The notes: a model not told the origin generated them from the sequence alone. Shown: positions 15,001-31,600, numbered from the stretch's first letter. The stretch is DNA of 64,000 nt from Dipetalonema caudispina (GCA_013365325.1 JABVXV010000021.1:186001-250000); one strand, 5' to 3'. Numbers and translations: made by a program.

Positions 15001-15364
15001 ACTCATCATGTCCAATTGATTTTGTTGTTCTGAGCGCTAACCAGGTTCAAATCATAGATATGGATTTTTGAGATCAATAAATGAGCAAAACTTTCAGAAC
15101 GCCGTCTTTTGGTGTGTTGCAAAATTAAGTTAGCACTCTTGTAAGATATATCAGTTTTACAGTATTAGGATGAAACTACTATAACTGTTAATAATTCGTC
15201 GCTTTTCATCAAACATTATTTTTCAAAAAAATACTTGATTGTAGAGCTGAGAATACTGCAGTTTTTCGTGGAATAATAACATTTATGTGTTTTGAAACTT
15301 CGTGACTCTCTGATCATTTTATTATTTTGTTGCAGGTACTTCGCATTCAACTCATCGTGGTTGA
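1..15364 (+). CDS. unc-44: 3' end of a giant ankyrin-like gene (UNC-44-type acidic tail), 5' partial
   Basis: The frame is open from base 3, upstream of the first possible start, so the exon enters from outside the window. It runs without a stop to 14055, where TGCAG meets the donor GTATTT (phase 1). A short last exon, 15336-15364, follows the acceptor TTGTTGCAG and ends the protein as GTSHSTHRG. The visible part is about 4,690 residues, very rich in Glu, Lys, Ser and Thr, and looks disordered. It holds a 58-residue repeat array (5703-6620), four Ala-rich hydrophobic segments, a Ser/Thr/Tyr-rich stretch near 11930-12080 and two EFER repeats near 13086-13304. No ankyrin, ZU5 or death domain is visible. 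Giant intronless tail exons in ankyrins are known from C. elegans UNC-44, fly Ank2 and vertebrate ankyrin-B/G, where they organise axonal membrane skeleton and microtubules. The UNC-44 assignment is inference from architecture and remembered linkage; the coding call itself is near certain. Confidence 0.72.
5703..6620 (+). repeat. In-frame tandem repeat array, about 58 residues per unit
   Basis: Units begin at 5703, 5877, 6051, 6225, 6390 and 6561. The first three are exactly 174 nt, the fourth 165 and the fifth 171; the sixth decays after about 20 residues. Each starts with KPFEDI.PDREILEEYGVMI, then a segment like TELEHVTDKKALAEPEE, and ends LSKTEDLEET. A degenerate echo (KPFDDVMPECHVLQNNDISI) lies near 7260. 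The array is inside the giant ankyrin-like exon. Confidence 0.95.
13086..13304 (+). repeat. Two EFER-type repeats near the C-terminus of the giant protein
   Basis: Repeat 1 (13086-13187) and repeat 2 (13218-13304) both start VGK.KT and share SL.EFER.E followed by an acidic/hydrophobic end. A weaker third copy (SYLTEYEVIEKVHEE) follows near 13583. They lie inside the giant coding exon, in the part of the protein that looks most conserved. Confidence 0.8.
14056..15335 (+). other. Last intron of the giant ankyrin-like gene
   Basis: This 1,280-base intron runs from donor GTATTTTATT to acceptor TTGTTGCAG. Reading through the donor gives a different tail that stops at 14231, so intron retention would add about 58 unrelated residues. 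I see no other gene, repeat or RNA inside it. Confidence 0.75.
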
Positions 15365-15576
15365 TTTCTCAGCATTCAAGCTGATTATTTGTTTATCACC
15401 GTGATTTTTGCTTTTTTTTCAAACAACTTTGCTGTTCTCCTCTTTTTTTGATACTCCTCGTTTAACAGCTTCTGTCAGATTGACAATATTATTCTTAAAC
15501 AGAACTTTATTAATTGATGTCGTGTTTTTAACAGGTTTAAACTGTATGTGATCGGGTTGAGAAAGAAATTAAGTTT

Positions 15577-15582
15577 AATAAA
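15577..15582 (+). terminator. Candidate polyadenylation signal of the giant gene
   Basis: A canonical AATAAA lies 213 bases after the TGA at 15362-15364 and is followed by a T-rich stretch. It is a likely 3' end signal for the giant ankyrin-like transcript, judged by position and motif only. Confidence 0.45.
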
Positions 15583-17884
15583 TTTTTGTAATTTTAAATC
15601 TTCCAATTAATAATATTCCAAGCATTCATGTACTTATAGTGGCAGTGCAACTAGCAGGCATTTGTTAAGGTGATAAAAATATGAAATTCGAGACTGGTGT
15701 TTCGCGAGGTACTTTGTAATGAATTATTTTTTTAGCACGATTACACAACAAAAAATTTGCATTACCGTTGTTGCTTTTGACGAAATCTGCCCAGTTTCAA
15801 AAAATAATTTTACTAATTGAGATATAGGAAGCATATTCACATCAGACAATTACAACTATTCCTCGGAACATTCTGTTACTTCAGGAGATACTGTATAAAA
15901 GTATTGGTAAATATTAATCCATCTATCCTTCCTTAAGTTATGCGCAGATTTTCTTTGACATCTTAAATATAAATTGTGAATCATACTTTTCCTGTGAATA
16001 AAACTTGGAACAGTATCGTTAAAGAGAATATTTATAGAGTCAAAGGGCACGGTGTACCTTTTACAGCAATTCTTCTGGAGCTTTTTGCACCACATTGTAG
16101 GTAGTGTTTGATTCTGTTACTATTGCTGAACATGTAAAATGATTTGAAGTTCTAAAGGATTTATGTTTTTCCTTAGTAATATACTTGAATGTTGACACTA
16201 ATTCTAAAAGGCATCTACTGAAGGCGCAACCAGGAGAAGTTTTTGGCTTTTGGCTTGAATTTTCTACCAGCATTTGCTGATCAAAAATGAACAAATGATA
16301 AATTGTGAATTTATTGTCATAAAAATTTTTGTGTTCTGATTGTACTGTGGTACGTTTGAAATGGCATAACTTCGCGTTCTCATTCATTGTCACTTTATTT
16401 ATATTATAAAAAGGCTTTTGGCTATGTCTTTATAGTTTATCCAATAGCTTTAAAGGTATAGAGAATATGCAACTTAGTTTATCACTACACAACAAACTTA
16501 TATGGTCAGTTTCATAGATTGCCAGCAGTTTTTTCTTTCTAATCTTACTGATCTGGAAAATTTATGTATGTGTGTGGTTCCTGGGGTGGTAGTGGTGGTG
16601 CAACCAGCAATGGATATAGTATAATGAAGTGTGAAAATAGGAGATGGAATGCTAGTTCAAATGATGAAAATACGAAAATTGAGCAGAAATAGAATTCGAT
16701 TTGTCATAGCTTTTTTCTTGCAGATTCTTACAAATCCAAATTAATGGAAAAGGCAATAACAAGTAGCCTGGTACTCGTATCAGCTAGACTGATATGTATG
16801 TAGATTGTAAAAGTCTTCTGCCAACAACAATTTATCAAGCCAGATTTGCCAGGGAAAATTGATGAGGGAACACGTTATCATGCAACTACGACTGGAACCG
16901 TCAATTTATTCCATACGTTGTATTCTCATTATGTATGCATTTATTGTTGTCAAAAGAGCTTGATGATTATTACAAACTACTGATTCTCAAAGTTGAAGTT
17001 TGAATAAGCTCTTTTTAATTAAAAAAAAATTCCCAAAAGGCAAAAATTTTTGAAGATTATAACTCCATCTGATTCATAACACCAAAAAACTAAATGCTAA
17101 TCATTGTAATTCCAACTCAAATTAAATAGCAGGCAAAATTATTTTTGTAACAGTCGAAAAAACTCTTCAATCCGTCAAAATTTGTGAGGAGTTTTCTAAC
17201 GAATACAGAATTAAGTTTTGTTTGGGACAAAATAACAGAGAAGGCCCATTAAATTAAAAAAAAAAAAAATGGCCCGTCATGGTCTAAAAGTCCATTCAAG
17301 TTCTTCAATGTCGTTATTAAACATAACTCGCAGAAACATTACAACAGTGGCAATGGGAAAAGAAATTTCCTGACTATATTTTATCTGTGTAGCGGAAATT
17401 CTGCAGAATATGCTGTTCTGTAACGCTTGCGATATCTACAATGGTTGACAGGAAATATACTGGAAGTGGTAAATTCATGTTTCAGGCAGAATTTTGAACT
17501 GCAATGTTAGTGATAAGGATGGAATAAAAGCTCGAGAGTAGTTAAGAATATAACTACGGTATTGAAACTTGACAACGAAATGATTAAAAACAATGTTTAA
17601 TGAAGTGCGTATATTACAAGAACAATAATTAATTGAAAGTGAAGAGTGGGATGAAACCTGTCTTTGCTTCTTTTAGAAATAGGTTTTGTTATGTCTGCCA
17701 CTTTGCAATTTCTTTTTGAATAGAAATTTTATATTGTTTTGGAATACGTTACATTGCTGACAACATTTTATGCAACAATTTTTTCGTTCAGTGAAACGAA
17801 AAGGTATCATGTGATTAAAATATCATAAATTTCGAAAAAAAAAGTGTTGGAACTAAGTGGGCGTATTGATCAGATACAGAACAT
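15583..17884. other. Intergenic region between the giant gene and the collagen gene
   Basis: The two genes converge here. The stretch is AT-rich and holds poly-A runs near 17020 and 17256 and a G-rich stretch near 16575-16606. Minus-strand ORFs of 79 and 110 codons (15856-16393) have no recognisable domain and are not called. Confidence 0.7.
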
Positions 17885-21117
<3,233 letters not shown>

Positions 21118-24100
21118 CCTTACTAAATACACCACTGCCTCCGAAAAATGATTCCTTATATTTGAATTTTCCAATGGGCGGATAAACTATTAGGTCAACA
21201 GTCAGTGAAGATTGGCGATAGAACATCGCATCGACAGTTCCATGGCGACTTTTCGATGATGTCTTCCATTCCTATAAAATTATGTTGCATTTTTGATACT
21301 ATAACAGCTCCAATTAGACATGTGATGAATTATGCTTAGAAATAATACATATATTACTGTAGCTGTAATGAATACTTCGATGTACAGCTTTAATTTGGTT
21401 CCTGATTTCTGATTCTAAAAAGTATCGCAGCATAGCTTCTTAATCCAACAAGAATTTTTCTTTGAAAAATGCAAACAAAGAAACTTCACCTTAAAAAATA
21501 GGAAACAACGAATTATGAAATCATTACTTTCAATTTCCTTAAAAACTCCGTATTTCTTTAGTCAGTTATTTTACTTTTCTATCACCAAGTGCCTATTTCA
21601 ACAGAACACTTAATCAGTAAAATTCATATTTTTCCACTTACTGCAGTATGCGACTGTGAAGCTTTTTTATCATCATTTTCTGTGTTACTGCTACTCTCTT
21701 TACATATCTCCTTCTTCGTCTCAAGATTGCAGTTCCATTTTCGGGTAATTAAATAATGTAACACTTAGTCTGGTGGATTCAAGATGGACACTGCTTAAGA
21801 ACAAAGCATTCCATCTGAATGATTGAAAAAATATATATATTTGGCTCATTTTCAATGTCAGTTTCCTCGATCAATACTATTATTAATTTTTTTTATCCAC
21901 TAAAAATACTACAATTATTGGAGAAAAGTGGACATTAAGGGGAAGAGAAAATGGCTACTATTATCGTTTATTATTCTGGACCTGCAGCTACTCCCCATTT
22001 TGTCTTGAAGCCATGGCAATTTTTAGATCAATAACTTCTAGTCCACGAAATTTTAAAGAAAACCATTCAACGATCAAACACAGCACAGAAGACTTCAAGT
22101 GAGCTGAACGCAGATTTCATGCTCTCATATGTACAATGCAGAGAATGAAATATAACACTAAATAGTCAAAATCGCAATACAGATATAGAAGATTAGTTAT
22201 ACTCTTTTTTTAAAGTAATTACTACATTGTAGTGTAGATTACACGCATATGAAAGTGCTTAAATTTATTGACAATAAAACTAAAACTGCAAAATACAGTA
22301 AGATTTACCGTATCGAAACAATGGTATTTCTTGACTTCTTTCATATAAAATAGCTGCTGCATATAGTGTTTGTTATTAGAACAAAATGGTAAATTCAGCA
22401 ATATATCTCCGAAAAGTGGTAAGGTCACCACAAGTAGTTTTAATAGAGTCCTTCCAAAAACCAAATGAAACGAATTTAGATAATCTATGAGAAAACTTTA
22501 CTTTTAAGAGTTATTGTTTAAAAAATTCAAGTTGTTTATTAAACGCAGTTTATCGATTATAAAAACTATCAAAATGTTACTAAAGGAATCAAATCGAATG
22601 AATTAAGTAATTCGATCACAATATACATTTTCCTAGCCGTTATGTTTTTGCTCAGCTTCGGTACTTTAACTACTCGTGATATGTATCCGAGAAGTCCGTA
22701 AAAAAAAATGCTAAGATAGTTGGCAGGTTCACATTGATTAAAGTGTCATTGCTCCCCTCCTCATCACTTATCCATCCAAACTATTTCACATTCCTGTACC
22801 ATTTCGGAGAATAATTATCCTTTGAGTGAGCCGACAACTTGCTGTGACACCCACACTGTAGAAACACAAAGAATTGTTGTCACAAACCTTAATGACATCT
22901 TCTGCAACGTTTGATACATTTCATTCTTTATGAGAACAGATAGTGCTTTACAAAATGCTCCCTCGTCGTAATTAGGAACTGCACCACCAATCAACTATTC
23001 ATTTTAAATTTGAGCAAGAAAAGGGGAAATTACTGAGCAGAATTGTTGGGATGGATCAACAGAAACATTCTTCCTCCAACATCGACAGATTCGTTGGTAG
23101 TCGACCGGAACAAAATAAACTTTTCGATGATGAGTGCTGCTTCCTCATTCTTTCAAAAAAGAAACCCGCTAAAAAGTGAAATTTGAGCGGTCATTTTGTG
23201 AGAACAGCAAAATGGTCAAACAGAATATTTCATTTAATTCAGGCTAGACGATATCATAACATATGATATCTTATTACATGACCTTATCTGATATATACTT
23301 AGTTAATATCAGTGGAACACTTTGCAGATCAAATTGATTTATTATTTCTTACTGAATACTCATCCTTTCTTTACGCTAGTTACACTTAATTTTAATTAAG
23401 TTACATTTAACTGACTACTTCTTGTGGAGAATATTTTCAGAATCAAAACTATTTTATTCAAAACTTTCTCTTCCTCTGAATTTTGGAATAGTTTAAAGAT
23501 ACTTCTAACAAATATATCGAAAGATGCTTATATCTTTCTCAACGAAATCCTTTTCCAACTTTAACTTTTCGGTAATGAGACTATCTTGTCAATGTTTACG
23601 GATTATCCAATAAATATTTATACTTGAAGTTAACATTAAATAACTTACCTTTCTGCTTGGAAATAAAATTAGCAGTAAACGGTCGATTGCAAATGCAATA
23701 AATGTAAAACTATACTGTCTCCTTGAAGTTGTTAATAACTGTACCATGAATCTTTATGGATAATACGGTAGAAAGATTGTTATGCTATGCTTAAGTAAAA
23801 GGACTTTTCTTAGACAATTATATAATTCACTGCAGCAGAATATTTTAATAAAAGATGAAACGTGAAGAATTATTATTACCTGGAAAACTCCAATAAATTT
23901 ACAGGAAACTGGCAAGAATAAGATGATTATGGTGAGTGATCCGAGACATCAAAACCTATCTTATGGAACACTTTTATAACTATTAGAAAATCCATATTCT
24001 TGTGCAGATCATTTAACAGTTTAACTTTGAAAATATAGAATTCGTTTTGCTAAAGTTTTACCGGTCTACTTTTCAAAAAGAAAAAAATTCAACTGAAGTA

Positions 24101-27100
24101 AACAGCACTGGCATTAGTGGTGAGCTACGGTAATCTGCAAAGGTTAAGCACTACAAATATTTCATTTTTTTGGAGTTCCTTACTTTAATTTTCGGTAGAG
24201 CTTGAATCAGCAGATGATTGGTTTAGGCCTAAAGCTATTGCTCCAAAAATGTGATACACAAGGAGCGCTTTATCCACCTACAACCACTAACATTTGCAAG
24301 GATTCAAAAAAAATTTCATGAATATCTTCAAACAGAATGAGGCAACAAATAAAATCATGTTCTGTGGAAAATGCTCGATTGTTAGTCTTAAGATCAACTT
24401 CCTTTTATCTTGAAACACAATTCAATTCAGGTAAGTGAAATACCTGCTTGACGATAATTATATATAGCACAATAAAATTACCGTTCATGACACAAATTCA
24501 CACAATGAGGTATAATACGGAAAATATTATTTTGATGTATAAGTAATCCACTTTATCCGGTAATGCATCTTGAACTGGTATGCACTTATCGATGTATTTT
24601 CTCCAAATAAACTGGTACCAAACGATAAAATTGTTAGAAATGTTTCGATTTATAGAATGAAGCATCAAGCGGAGTCTTTAAGCGAATCGTTGTACTATGA
24701 ATAATCAGAATCTTTGCCAAAAACTATCCAGCCAATGGACGGTTGTTGACTCCAAATATGAAGCAAACTGTTGCAATATTATTTACGAAATAATATCAGC
24801 CGATAAATTATCAAAATTATTTACTCTCAGACAAATAAATATGAAAATTGTAGGTTATCCAGAGCATAATCAGATGGTTATCCAGCATCTCCTAAAATGA
24901 TTCATTTATGAATTTAAATCTATAAATAATTTGGATTTAAAAGAGAGTAAATAATTTTTAAATCAACTGAGTGACTAAATCGAATAAAAAACTGTTTAAA
25001 ACATCAAACATTGATTATTATCGGTATCATAAGTTTGCAGAGAAAACGGCATTGCACAAGGACAAACTGAGGACAACTGTGTTATTGGATTTTCCAACTG
25101 GTATCAGCAGTATGCAAAACTATCAGAGTGTCGTTGATAATTTTTTTATTTACGGTTATAAAGTAATGGAAATAGAAAATGGAAGGAAGAGCAAATTCAG
25201 TTTTTAGAATTTCTTCCTAAATACACATAGCATCGGACAACGTTTCATAATACACATGAGGTTAAAAGAAGTCGTCGTAAAGTAATATAGCAGAAAAAAA
25301 GTAATGTAACTTATGGCTGATACATGATATATAATTGATTTCGTGCTGAATGTGCTGTTCATTAGTATTAATAAATTTTATTACCTTATCCTTAATGTTC
25401 AAAAGCATTACTTGTATTCATTGATGTATACATCATACACACAAATTACACAAACCTATAATATTTGCTTATTTTTAGACTCTAAGCAAACAGGTGTGCT
25501 TATCTACTCTCGACAATTTATATCTTTCATCTTGGCTATATATTTTGAGTGTACATTATGAATAAGTGTTAAAAGTTATAACAAATGATAATGCTAAGTT
25601 TTCTTACACTTTATAAATCCTTAGGTTAAATGAAGAAGGTAAGCTCAGAAGTTGAGGATTTTTTCTTTTTCTTTTTTTTTTTTTTTTAGAATGTCAAATG
25701 TGTTATCCCAACAGTTCCGTTTTTTAGCCATTATAATTTGCAAAACTATAGTCTGAATAGGACCACTTTCTGTTTTATTCGTACTATTCACTATTAATTA
25801 GCTTAATGAGCTTGGTATTTTATAATTTATTCTAGAAAATACCAGTTGAGAAGATCGATCCAGAAAGAAAGTTGGACTAATTTTATCAGAAAAATTGAAA
25901 GATAAGTAACAAACTAAACAAACTGATGATTAATATTCACTTGATATTTCAGAAAAAGAAAAGTTTTCTTTTATGGCTCGGGCGGTATTATATAGATGTT
26001 GACGTATAAAGGAAAATAATATTGTTGCTGCATCAACGGGTATTAAAAATAAATCGTCGAAATCAGGACTGCTTGAAATAATCAAATATTCTTCAATATC
26101 TTTTCTAGTAATTTAATCTCGAATATAAAGATGAAATAAGCATGGTTGAAGGAAGACTACGTATTTTAAGCTATATGGTAAATATCGATAACATGAAAAT
26201 GGTTCTTTAAAATTGTGTCAGTTTGCAAGAACATGAAAAAAAGAAGGAAAAAAGTCCAGATTATTAATGCCATCTATTTTCCACTTTTACGCACTTCAGA
26301 AATTAATCTTTTAAATTATTATTAATAATTATTGGTGAATAGCACAATAACAAAGCTGTTTATTTGTTTAAAAAAAAAAAAAAAAAAATGTAGTATTTAT
26401 AGTTAGCAAGAATTGTATGCGAAAAAAAAAGCTATGATTTTTTTTTTTTTTAAACTATGAAGAGGCAGTAGTTTGAAGAGTATAAAATAAGTAAAATAAT
26501 CAATATTATTAAAATTAGGAAGGATTTTTGTACGAAATGAAGTTTCTTGTTAAAGTGGTTTAATTGAAAAGATTAAAGGGTTTTTTTATCTGGCGGTATA
26601 ATCACTGTTAATCATAACCACACATTTACATTTTTGCTTTTGTGCGATGCATAGTTATGTTTTAATTAACTGATAAGGAATGTTTATAATTTTTCTAAGA
26701 AGTTGTAGAGTGTTACTGCTAAACTTTTCCTAAATAAGGTTATAATCGTTGTGTAAATGACTGCAGTGTTATTATAATCATTCTGGAACATAAAACTGGA
26801 TAACGAAAGTGATTATAAAAAATATTTTTCTAAATGAACAAAATATTTAGCCGTCACGAATGTGTTGCACTTATGGATGGATAGTAAAACGATAATTAAA
26901 ACATACTTTTCAACGCTTTTCCAAATGGTATCATTAATATTTCACCATAAAATGAAGCATTTACCAGATTTTTCAATTTAAAATTGAAAAACAATTTATC
27001 TAAAGTAATCAAGATATTGCATTTGAATTGCTTTAAAAGATCCTGAAAAACGTATTTTTTTATTTTAAAAATGACAGAGTAAAAAGTTGTTGCAATACAA

Positions 27101-27873
27101 AAGATATTCTATGCAGTAACTAAAAGTACTGACTACTGGCCTTCTATGAAATTCAAGGTAAGTTTGCAACAAATGGAAGTATGTGGAAGGTAGAAGGGTA
27201 AACGTAAATCTGAGCGAAAAATTGATAACATTGACAACAAATTGATAATATTCTCTATGAGCGTAAAAATGTGTGATACGAATCTTCGATGAGATGATGT
27301 AATCTTCTTAATAAGTCAAATTAATGAAAGAAGCTTATAATTTGAACTGACAAAATCTTGCAACTTGAAGGAGAAATTCCGAACCGAATTGTTACATTCC
27401 ATTCACTTGACGAGACTGTAATAGAAGAACTAATTACCCATTTGTTGATATTTTCACTAGTATATCGTTATCATCAACACCTTGGTATATATGCGAACTC
27501 AGATTCCCGATATTCTACAAAAATCATTTGTTTATAGAATTTAAAATACAAATAAAACATGGCAAAGTTCTAAACATTCTTCGCGTAAATAGCACTAACG
27601 ACTTATATCAAAATTTAAATTATTTGGTAGAGCGAAGCGGAAAACATCGTGAATGCAATTAACTAGTTCACTTTTAAACTCAAATATCTTTATTTGATGA
27701 AATTTTTTCTCCCTTATGAAGAGAAACTTCTTAAGATTTCATTTCATTCGGCCAAATCAATGAAGACTGAAGCAAAAAATGTGCATGAAATCACAAATTT
27801 CCAAATTTTTCTATGCATTGTTAAAAATATATGGAATTATGACAAGTTTTTTTGTGAAATTAAATTGAAACCA
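21118..27873. other. Gene-poor AT-rich region, first part
   Basis: This region lies upstream of the collagen gene, so its right-hand start may include the collagen promoter. It holds homopolymer runs (a T-rich run near 25661-25687, a poly-A near 26371-26388) and scattered ORFs of 60-80 codons. The two longest on the plus strand, 24697-24900 and 24971-25207, have no recognisable domain. I see no spliced gene. Confidence 0.6.
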
Positions 27874-28116
27874 TTAATCATCCTCTAGAAGAGTCATATA
27901 TCTGTCTTCAGGTTGTCTATGAATAGTGACCCTTGTCCTGAAGTATTTTCTCAAACACTTATCAGAAATTAAAAAGAGACTAATGAACTTGTAGAGCAGG
28001 TAGGAATTCGTCAAAACATTCCGCTTCATAATTTGTGTTGCAAATATCAGTTTGTAATCTTCCATCGATAACAAGAAAGCAACGGAAATAGCGCTGAGTA
28101 CCAATATGATTAGCAT
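27874..28116 (-). CDS. Possible small protein ORF with hydrophobic N-terminus (80 codons)
   Basis: The ORF starts at a genuine ATG and encodes 80 residues. A hydrophobic start (MLIILVLSAISVAFLLS) resembles a signal peptide and is followed by a basic region ending TIHRQPEDRYMTLLEDD. I do not recognise it. Its middle (FLISDKCLRKYF) loosely resembles the ORF at 36985-37239. It may equally be a chance ORF in AT-rich DNA, where hydrophobic and Lys/Asn-rich translations are expected. Confidence 0.15.
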   Translation of the reverse strand: MLIILVLSAISVAFLLSMEDYKLIFATQIMKRNVLTNSYLLYKFISLFLISDKCLRKYFRTRVTIHRQPEDRYMTLLEDD

Positions 28117-28498
28117 TGTTGCCCTGTCAGTGATACGGTTGTCTCTGATAAATGTCTATTAATGAAGAATTCTGCAAATATTTTTCATTGATCATAAAAA
28201 AGTTACTCAGAACCAAATACTTTTCACTATCTCGGTATTTTTCATCAAACTGATTTATAGCGCAACAAATATTTCTCCAAAGAATGTTGGTAAACCAACC
28301 AACAGACATAAAAACATCGAAATGAGTAAACAAACAGTGTATTACGGCATTATTGAACCAAAAGTCTATTTATTCTGCACGACAGTTGTACTGTATCGTT
28401 GGAAGGGAAATCATGAGCATGTCTGGTTATTTCATTCCTTAACATCAAAGGGAATGAATTTCAATCAAACAAACACAAAACATTAAGTTACACGAGCA

Positions 28499-28582
28499 TC
28501 ACAAAGTGATAACACCGATTAATGCGGGCAAGTTCGCGACACCAAACCAGGTTTTCAACTAACAGCTTCACAAAGTGATAAC
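28499..28582. repeat. Direct repeat of a 15-bp element, 69 bp apart
   Basis: TCACAAAGTGATAAC occurs identically at 28499-28513 and 28568-28582. The core TCACAAAGTGA is itself an inverted repeat with a 3-base centre. It lies just left of the 36-bp palindrome. Confidence 0.85.
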
Positions 28583-28608
28583 GATAAAGTCAGTTTTGTA
28601 AAATGATA

Positions 28609-28644
28609 TTTCGATATTGGTCATCATGATGACCAATATCGAAA
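28609..28644. repeat. Perfect 36-bp palindrome
   Basis: TTTCGATATTGGTCATCA at 28609-28626 is followed at once by its exact reverse complement at 28627-28644, with no spacer. The flanking bases (A at 28608, C at 28645) do not pair. It can form a cruciform or, if transcribed, an 18-bp hairpin with almost no loop. It sits in the gene-poor region and belongs to no called gene. Confidence 0.98.
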
Positions 28645-31600
28645 CGCTACTTAAAACGTATCCACATGAGAGTACGATCATGCCAATGATTATCCAACAC
28701 GACTAAAATACCAGCAGTAAAGCTATTCTACCAGTTAGCTGAGTTCTCGATAATTTTAATGCCAACATATGTCAATGTTTTCTGAAATTATTCCCAATTT
28801 TTAAAACATTAAGTTTACTTAGAAATCCCTTTAAAAAATTTTCAAATTGTTTTATTTCGATTGTGATAATCAATCTGATTATTCTCTTCGAGGAAGTTTA
28901 ATTACTCAGACTTGACACTAATTTCCCTGTTCCTTACTATATTTCATGTTTCTGCACCACATTCGATTACATTTCGGTCAAACATCAAGAAAATAAGCAA
29001 ACATAAACATACATAAAATGAAATTTGAGTTCTCATAAATAGAAAATTAAAGATTTCTTCATCTTTCCCAATCTCTTCTTGGCTTAATACAAACAATGGG
29101 CATAAAATTTTCAGCACTCGAACCATGAAAAAGACAACAAATGCTTCTTCAGTTTAAAAAAACTTTTTTTTCCATACTTCCCTTGAGTTTAAAGTAGGAA
29201 TTAGATCATATCAAATATTCTTGTAAATTATAAACTGTCAGAAACCACTGGAATTCAACTTGGGAATAGTTTTACAATAAAAAAATTCTTGTATGCTGAA
29301 GTGGGAAGTCAAATCTCCTGATGAAATACTGGAAGAAAAAACAAGGCACGATTCCAAACAGTTGCAGTAGCAAACCATTACTATTGAAAAATGATCTGGC
29401 TTACCAATCACACCAAATTCTCTCCCAGCCAAAATGCCAATTAGAGACTTCGGAATTCATGAAACAGGCAAAAAGCGGAAGTCCATAAAATTGTTTCAAA
29501 CAAACTTTTAGAAAAAAGAGGGACGTAATTAATTTTTGCAAAGTATTTTCAGACAAAAAACTTAATGGAAGTATAGTTGAGACCACTGAACTGAAATATA
29601 TTTAATGAAAAAAAAAAAAAAAAAAATCCATCCAGTTACAAATATGAAGGACGAAAATTTTACATTTCTTTCAGGGAATCATTAAAATCTCTTTACCGAA
29701 GTCTTACTGCAAAAATTTTCCAAGTATGAAAAAAATTTTGCTGCAAATATAAATAATCTTTCTGCCTTGAGACACGAAGTGCCCCAGACATTTAACTTTG
29801 TCTTTTTCAGTCTTCAGAAGTTTTTTATCTTCAACTTACTTTCGTCCAGATAAACCACATGCTACGTACCCATCACTTTTTCCGACTATTAAGCTGTCAC
29901 ATATCCTCCGTTTTTCCTTTTTTTTTCTTTGTTTCTTTTTTTTTTAATCTTTTTATTCTTTTTGCCGTTTTGCCAACTGTGTAGTCAGGTCGAAGTAGAA
30001 AGTGAAAGTTTGGGAAGAGAAAACTTGTCTTCAGCTGTTGATTTCTGCTAACAATCGTTATCAATTGTCTAATTAAGAAGAAATGTGTGGTTTACGATGA
30101 AGACCGGAAATAATATTGGCAAATAATCCTTCTGGTTATCTAAAGAACATCATCATTTTTTTTTTATACACATTGCTTGCATTTCTAGGAATATATCCAT
30201 GTGGTCCTTTCATTTTATCTTCAAATTCAAAATTATCACTAGCTGTATCATCTTCAAATAAATTTATAGTCTGAAATTTTCAGATCATAACTTACTTAAT
30301 GAGTTGTAGTTGAAGTGGAGTGAAGCAGAATCATAAAACTCATCGACTTACTTACTGTTAACTGTTGCATGATTTCGGATAAGCAGCTATCATCAGTTGT
30401 AATTCATTAGTCAAACAGTTTTCACATCATAAAAATTTGAGTTCACAAAAGTAAATGCAATAAAAAATTCTGACATGGAACATTTAAAAAGTCAACTCCA
30501 TATATACTCGAATAAAACATTCATCAGACGGATAATGCAAATGAGATGATGGAATATAATATTACTTTGCATGTAGTCTAAAAATTGATCTTTCATTTCT
30601 GATTGGACTGATAGAGGAATTGAATGACAAACGTGATCGTTAATTTTGTTCAGGAATTATGGAGCTTAAGAAGCTTAAAATGACTCAATGTTAAGTATCC
30701 CGCACGAACATTTGCACTACGAGTACTATCAATGATGTAGACAAATTATACAGAAGTGACAGAGTGATAATGAATGCTCAGGCGAAATGAATCCCGTTGA
30801 TAAGTATTGTATGTTTTTGCGCTTTCAACATATACCGCAAAGTCAGGAGCGCCATAACGCTTGTAGTAACTTTCTTTCTTTTCTGTAGACAATTTTTGCT
30901 CAACGTCTAATTAATTTTAGAAACTAACATATAATTAATTTTAAAAATCTTGCTATAAATTAGCCATTTATTGGGTGTTTGTAATTCCGATCAGAAGTAC
31001 GACATGATCTGAATTGTGTTCACAATATTCATCACTTTCTTGGTTTCAATATGAAAGAGTATTTGATATGTCAGATAATTATCCAGCCATCAGAAACAAC
31101 AACTGATTTGTCATCTGCAATTAGTAATAGAGCCTGAAAATTTTATAGTGAAATTGTTTTGCAAAGTGATTTAATACTAGATTTGTAGAATTTATGGATA
31201 AATTATTTAATACATGAAAAGATGCACTCTTTACCCAAGTTCTTTAATAAAATTCTGTGATCTGACCTGCTATAAATTTTTTAGAATTTTAACTTCAAAT
31301 TCTTTTATTCCTATTTTTGATTGCAAGTAAAAATTCTTTCTGGAAATTTATAATTTGTGAAGTAATACTCCCTCTATTCGCTCAAAATAAATGTCTGTCT
31401 TTTAGTTAAAATTAAAGTATCCTTCTCTCACACCATACTAAATAAGAAAAAAGTGATCTGCAATCAGCATTATCAAAAATAAACAAATAAGGTTCAAAGA
31501 TCATTGGTGATCACAACATACAGTACAATGTAGATCTGTCATCGTCAGCTTCCGTTTTCCATTTTTGTCTGCATGCATATTTGTGCCAAACAAGTAGAAC

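Noticed and set aside
15044..15053. GGTTCAAATC resembling a tRNA B box
   Set aside because: No matching A box, anticodon stem or acceptor stem at the right spacing.
15856..16393. Two minus-strand ORFs of 79 and 110 codons after the giant gene
   Set aside because: No recognisable domain, no splice structure linking them, and composition typical of AT-rich chance ORFs.
21118..21174. Upstream extension of the collagen N-terminus
   Set aside because: The extended frame has no ATG; it would start at TTG, and an acceptor-like TATTTAG lies just before the chosen ATG.
24697..25207. Two neighbouring plus-strand ORFs of 67 and 78 codons
   Set aside because: No domain, no signal peptide, and no splice sites joining them convincingly.
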